A stretch of DNA of 9,382 bases from positions 1-9,382 of the forward strand of contig JAKAFF010000041.1 in NCBI GenBank assembly GCA_021818045.1, given 5' to 3'. The first letter of the stretch is position 1; every line of letters begins with the position of its first letter. Both the position numbers and the translations under genes were made by a program. The DNA comes from a bacterium (GTDB lineage Bacteria; Chlamydiota; Chlamydiia; Chlamydiales; SM23-39). Positions 6,371 to 9,382 of the stretch are shown piece after piece. The notes under the pieces were generated by a model that worked only from the letters and a program-made list of their open reading frames with translations, had not been told where the DNA came from and ran no database searches.

Positions 6371-6390
6371 TTTGAACTCATTTGTGTATA
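6365..6390 (+). repeat. Dispersed repeat, copy 3
   Basis: Matches the right arm of the palindrome at 2105-2189 at 24 of 26 positions. The last 20 nt (TTTGAACTCATTTGTGTATA) are identical to 2170-2189. The two mismatches both fall in the first six bases, where TCAACG replaces CCAACT. It ends 2 bp from the stop codon of the minus-strand methyltransferase gene, the same spacing as copy 2 has to its neighbour. Confidence 0.9.
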
Positions 6391-6392
6391 CC

Positions 6393-7517
6393 TTAAACGA
6401 TGTGTAGTAAAAAACTCTTTAAATAGGCGCTTTCTGGATGAAAGATCGAAATCGAATGATCTAGAGCTTGCCGATGCCGTGACAAAATGCGTACCTGCCG
6501 CCCCGCTTCTACAGCGGCTCGAAACAAAATATTTTGGAAAAGCTCTTCACCTACATGATACGAACACGAACAAGTCAAAAGCAACGTATTTGCCCCCATC
6601 TTTTGCATGGTGTGCCGATTGAGGTCCTTGTAAGCGCGAAAAGCCTTATCTATATCGTCTCTTTTTTTCACAAAAGCTGGCGGATCTAAGATGATAAGAT
6701 CGTAACTATCTAAGGGTGTATTTTTTAAGAACTCAAATACATCCTCTTGAATAAAGCGATGATTTTGCAATCGATTTAGCGTCAAATTCTGCTCAACTAG
6801 GGGGGCGCACTTCGCACTGATTTCAACGCTATCTACAAATTGGGCGCCCCCTGCAAGAGCTGCTACAGAAAAGCCCCCTGTATAAGCAAAACAATTGAGC
6901 ACGCGCCGATTTGCACTAAGTTCTTTGACTAAAGAGCGCATCTCCCGTTGATCGAGAAAAAGGCCCGTCTTTTGCCCCTCTACAAGATCGACCATAAAGT
7001 GCAGCCCCTTTTCTAAGATGGGTACCTGCGTTACAGGTTCTCCATAATGGTGCAGGCGAACCTCAGGCAACCCCTCTTTGCGCCGCATAAAAGAGGTCGA
7101 CTTTTCGAAAATAGCGCGAGGTTTACATTCTTGAATCAGATAGTCTATGAGTTTCGGTTTGAAATGGCTGTCAATGACTGGGTGAGAGATTTGCAAAATC
7201 AAGACATCGTTGTAACAATCGACAATCACCCCTGGAATTCCATCTCCTTCTGCATTGATCAAACGAAATGCATTCGTGTGAGATGGATCAAACCAACGGC
7301 GGCGCAGCTGCAACGCCGAGCGGATCCGCCCTTGCAAAGCTTCATCGATGGTCTCTTCCGCAAATGCCAACATGTGGCCGACAATCGAATGCCCCTTGTT
7401 GAATAGAGCGATTCCAAGTTTGCGCCCGTCATGTGCGTACACATCTACTAAGCCGCTTTTCTCTTCAAAAGATGGGAATTTGGCCACCGCACCCGAATAA
7501 ATCCAATGGTGGCGCAT
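6393..7517 (-). CDS. rlmI: RlmI-like class I 23S rRNA cytosine-C5 methyltransferase
   Basis: The product (374 residues from the ATG at 7517) resembles RlmI, which methylates C1962 of 23S rRNA with S-adenosylmethionine. An N-terminal PUA-like RNA-binding part (about residues 1-70) is followed by a linker domain and a Rossmann methyltransferase domain with QKTGLFLDQRE (182-192), the SAM-binding loop NCFAYTGGFS (208-217), DPPAF (278-282) and the catalytic-cysteine region TCSCSY (315-320). RlmI proteins are usually about 390-400 residues. Here the expected start of the PUA domain (LKKGKEKPLL before MRHHW) is encoded in frame upstream of the ATG, yet no ATG, GTG, TTG or CTG precedes it before an in-frame stop at 7622-7620. 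The true start may be ATT at 7553, or a frame change at the A6G4 run may be involved. The extension overlaps the end of rimO, so translational coupling is likely. The exact rRNA target is inferred. Confidence 0.88.
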   Translation of the reverse strand: MRHHWIYSGAVAKFPSFEEKSGLVDVYAHDGRKLGIALFNKGHSIVGHMLAFAEETIDEALQGRIRSALQLRRRWFDPSHTNAFRLINAEGDGIPGVIVDCYNDVLILQISHPVIDSHFKPKLIDYLIQECKPRAIFEKSTSFMRRKEGLPEVRLHHYGEPVTQVPILEKGLHFMVDLVEGQKTGLFLDQREMRSLVKELSANRRVLNCFAYTGGFSVAALAGGAQFVDSVEISAKCAPLVEQNLTLNRLQNHRFIQEDVFEFLKNTPLDSYDLIILDPPAFVKKRDDIDKAFRAYKDLNRHTMQKMGANTLLLTCSCSYHVGEELFQNILFRAAVEAGRQVRILSRHRQALDHSISIFHPESAYLKSFLLHIV

Positions 7518-7543
7518 GAGAAGAGGTTTTTCTTTCCCCTTTT

Positions 7544-8908
7544 TTAAACAAATGCTAATCGGTTGCCTCCGATGACGCGTCCGATGAGATCGTAACCTGC
7601 TGCACCTGTGATTTCTACATCATAGATTTTGCCAAATCCAGTGACTTGTCTTGCATCGTTGATGATGATTTGTCCATCAATTTCTGGACACTGCCCGCTA
7701 TAGCGGGCGCGCAAAAGCAGGTTAGAATCTGGGTGAAACCCCTCTACAACTGCCTTCAATTTGCGCCCCACCGTCTGTTTGGCCTTTTTTTCCACCACTT
7801 TTTGCTGTACAGCAGCAAGCTTTGCAAAGCGCTTTTCCTTCACTTCCTCCGAAATTTGATTGGGAAGGCGGGCGGCATAGGCCTCTTTTTCTAAGGAAAA
7901 CTTAAAAATGCCCACATTATCGAGCTGACCCGTTTTTACAAAATCGATGAGTTCTTCAAATTGCGCCTGAGTTTCCCCAGGGAATCCCACCATGAGACTC
8001 GTGCGGATCACCACACCTGGGATCTCCTCTCGCAGGCGGGCAATGGTATGCAAAATCTGCTCTTTCGAGGTCGTGCGGTGCATTGCTTTAAGCATGTCAT
8101 TATTGATGTGCTGGATGGGCATATCGAGATAAGGGCAAATGCGGGCATCGCTTTTCATGATGGCGATGAGCTCGTCATCGATTTCATCTGGGTATAGATA
8201 CAACAGCCTGATCCAAAAATCGCGATCGACTTTGAGCATCTCTTTTAACAGCTGAGCTAGAGCCCCTTTCTCTTTTCGATCCTTGCCAAAATCGCCCAAA
8301 TCTTGCGCAATCAAGATGATTTCAAAAACCCCTTGCGAAAGCAAAGAGTGGAACTCTTTTAACACCTGCTCTTGCGTTTTGCTCTTTAAAGGCCCCTTGA
8401 TCGTCGGAATCACGCAAAATGCGCAGCGCTTTTTACACCCTTCGGCAATTTTCAAATAGGCATAATGCTTAGGGGTAGACAAAGTACGGGGCACCTCGCC
8501 CCACTCGAGATAACTTTTGGCGCTCGTGACCGCTTCGCCAGATTCTTTCGACTGCACTGCTTCAAGAATTTTTTCCACATCGCCAGAACCTAGCATATAG
8601 TGGATCTCGGGGAAGCGCTCTTTGAGCTCCAGGGCATGTTTTTGCACCATGCATCCCGTCACAATCACTTTGCCGCTCTCTTTTTTGAGATCAAACAATT
8701 CTTGAATCACTTCGATCCCCTCATTGCGAGAGCTTTCCAAAAAACCACAAGTATTGACGACGAGAAAGTCGGCAAGCTTTGGTTCTTGGGTAATTTCGTA
8801 GCCAGCTTTGAGCAAATGACCGATCATCACCTCGCTATCGACGAGGTTGCGACTGCAGCCAAGGCTGACAAAATGGAACTTATTATTCGATGAAAAGCGG
8901 TGAAGCAT
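7544..8908 (-). CDS. rimO: Ribosomal protein S12 methylthiotransferase RimO
   Basis: RimO adds a methylthio group to the conserved aspartate of ribosomal protein S12, using two [4Fe-4S] clusters and S-adenosylmethionine. Counting from the ATG at 8908 (454 residues), the N-terminal cluster ligands are Cys18 (SLGCSRN), Cys54 (NTCGF) and Cys86 (TGCM). The radical-SAM ligands are Cys158, Cys162 and Cys165 (GCKKRCAFC). A C-terminal TRAM domain follows (from about TVGRKLKAVVEG to DLIGRVI). SLGCSRNLVDSE separates RimO from the related tRNA enzyme MiaB. An in-frame TTG lies two codons further upstream (8914), but the predicted transcription start at about 8910 makes the ATG at 8908 more likely. The gene is divergent from the permease gene and probably co-transcribed with the RlmI-like gene, whose extended frame overlaps its 3' end. 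Confidence 0.95.
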   Translation of the reverse strand: MLHRFSSNNKFHFVSLGCSRNLVDSEVMIGHLLKAGYEITQEPKLADFLVVNTCGFLESSRNEGIEVIQELFDLKKESGKVIVTGCMVQKHALELKERFPEIHYMLGSGDVEKILEAVQSKESGEAVTSAKSYLEWGEVPRTLSTPKHYAYLKIAEGCKKRCAFCVIPTIKGPLKSKTQEQVLKEFHSLLSQGVFEIILIAQDLGDFGKDRKEKGALAQLLKEMLKVDRDFWIRLLYLYPDEIDDELIAIMKSDARICPYLDMPIQHINNDMLKAMHRTTSKEQILHTIARLREEIPGVVIRTSLMVGFPGETQAQFEELIDFVKTGQLDNVGIFKFSLEKEAYAARLPNQISEEVKEKRFAKLAAVQQKVVEKKAKQTVGRKLKAVVEGFHPDSNLLLRARYSGQCPEIDGQIIINDARQVTGFGKIYDVEITGAAGYDLIGRVIGGNRLAFV

Positions 8909-8916
8909 GCCCAAGA

Positions 8917-8945
8917 ATTATAGGATTTGGTAGATTCAAAAGCAA
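8917..8945 (-). promoter_or_regulatory. Sigma70-type promoter of rimO, predicted leaderless start
   Basis: On the minus strand a perfect TATAAT (8922-8917) is preceded at 17 nt by TTGCTT (8945-8940). Transcription would begin near 8910-8911, only 2-3 nt before the rimO ATG at 8908, so the mRNA would be essentially leaderless. No Shine-Dalgarno sequence is present. The -35 element abuts the ATG of the divergent permease gene at 8947. Confidence 0.7.
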
Positions 8946-8946
8946 T

Positions 8947-9382
8947 ATGATTTCCTATTTATTCAAAAAAGGAATGATCCTTTTCATTTCCCTTTGGTGT
9001 GTAGCTACGGGAACTTTTTTTTTGATGCACGCCATTCCGGGAGACCCCTTTATTGGAGACAGGTTTATTCCCGAAGAGGTTCTGCGCTCGCTTTATACCT
9101 ATTTTGGTCTCGACAAACCCCTTTGGATCCAATATTTTACTTATCTCAAAGGGCTTTTACATGGAGAATTGGGCCCCTCAATTGTCTATCAAGGGCGCAG
9201 CGTCAACCAATTCATCGCCGAAGGGTTTCCCATTTCAGCGCAGCTAGGGCTGCAAGCGCTCATGTTATCCATCCCCGCGGGGATTTTGCTCGGCACTTGG
9301 GCAGCCCTCCACCGCGCCCGTTGGCAAGATCACTTCGCCATGCTGATCTCGACACTTGGGGTTTCAGTCCCAAACTTTGTCT
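8947..9382 (+). CDS. oppB: OppB/DppB-type peptide ABC transporter permease (partial, 5' part)
   Basis: The frame stays open from the ATG at 8947 to the window end (145 codons), so the gene is cut off on the right. OppB/DppB proteins are inner-membrane permeases of oligopeptide or dipeptide ABC importers and act with a second permease, two ATPases and a binding protein. The N-terminal membrane segment followed by FLMHAIPGDPF (about residues 24-34), the LGLDKP-like FGLDKPLWIQYFTYLKGLLHGELGPS stretch, and the start of the transmembrane domain proper (GLQALMLSIPAGILLGTWAA) fit the family well. No Shine-Dalgarno sequence or clear promoter is seen in the 38 bp separating it from rimO. An ATG nine codons downstream, right after AAGGA, is a possible alternative, but it would cut into the first membrane helix. 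Whether it is opp, dpp or another system cannot be told from this part. Confidence 0.9.
   Translation, partial: MISYLFKKGMILFISLWCVATGTFFLMHAIPGDPFIGDRFIPEEVLRSLYTYFGLDKPLWIQYFTYLKGLLHGELGPSIVYQGRSVNQFIAEGFPISAQLGLQALMLSIPAGILLGTWAALHRARWQDHFAMLISTLGVSVPNFV

Larger units (their letters stand above)
6118..6390. mobile_element. Repeat-bounded element between gatB and the methyltransferase gene
   Basis: This stretch fills the convergent gap almost completely, beginning 5 bp after the gatB stop and ending 2 bp before the stop of the minus-strand methyltransferase gene. Its right edge (6365-6390) matches the repeat arm at 24 of 26 positions. Its left edge (6118-6143) matches the expected inverted arm at 17 of 26 without gaps. 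Between them lie a fragment with weak similarity to a TnpB C-terminal tail (read from about 6165, around GSLEPAVLTEKR) and a GC-rich structured block (6268-6364). No intact transposase gene is present. The simplest reading is a degraded, non-autonomous insertion, possibly an IS200/IS605-type remnant that landed in or next to a member of the 26-nt repeat family; this is inference. Confidence 0.45.

Noticed and set aside
8912..8914. TTG start codon for rimO.
   Set aside because: It lies upstream of the transcription start predicted from the TATAAT box, and the ATG two codons later keeps all family residues.

Overview
The window looks like chromosomal DNA of an environmental chlamydia or similar obligate intracellular bacterium. 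This rests on recognised families and arrangement: an overlapping gatC-gatA-gatB operon (tRNA-dependent amidotransferase), small signal-peptide proteins, Yip1-type membrane proteins, and short intergenic gaps with sigma70-like promoters. Base composition is moderate. The taxonomic assignment is an inference; there is no rRNA gene to settle it.

Left part (1-2404, minus strand). Reading in the direction of transcription there is a small, extremely acidic secreted protein (2404-2192), an 85-bp palindromic repeat, two consecutive Yip1-like multi-pass membrane proteins that look like paralogues (2096-1491 and 1400-741), and a signal-peptide protein (714-151). Positions 1-150 hold no gene that I can support, only a copy of the repeat and a strong hairpin. 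Next comes a DUF378-type small membrane protein with a Cys/His-rich tail (2783-2523, GTG start), with its own promoter and a textbook intrinsic terminator.

Centre (2817-6112). Back-to-back promoters drive the DUF378 gene leftwards and gatCAB rightwards. The three gat genes overlap (TGATG between C and A, 8 bp between A and B), so they are probably translationally coupled and made in equal amounts, as expected for subunits of one heterotrimer that converts Glu-tRNA(Gln), and in chlamydiae also Asp-tRNA(Asn), to the correct aminoacyl-tRNA.

Right part. The 280-bp gap 6113-6392 between convergent gatB and the rRNA methyltransferase gene is almost filled by a repeat-bounded element. It contains a GC-rich, strongly folding stretch that resembles the right end (omega/reRNA region) of an IS200/IS605-type tnpB element. 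On the minus strand follow an RlmI-like 23S rRNA cytosine methyltransferase (7517-6393) and rimO (8908-7544), which together form a ribosome-modification operon. At the right edge an OppB/DppB-type ABC permease gene starts at 8947 on the plus strand and runs out of the window.

The main unusual signal is a dispersed repeat with the core TTTGAACTCATTTGTGTATA. It occurs three times in the same orientation, each time 3' of a minus-strand gene; two copies end exactly 2 nt from the stop codon. One copy is half of a perfect 26-bp inverted repeat. Another borders the tnpB-like remnant, where it would occupy the guide position of an omega RNA. Other points of note are an RlmI-like gene whose conserved N-terminus lies upstream of any usual start codon, and predicted leaderless or near-leaderless starts for rimO and gatC.
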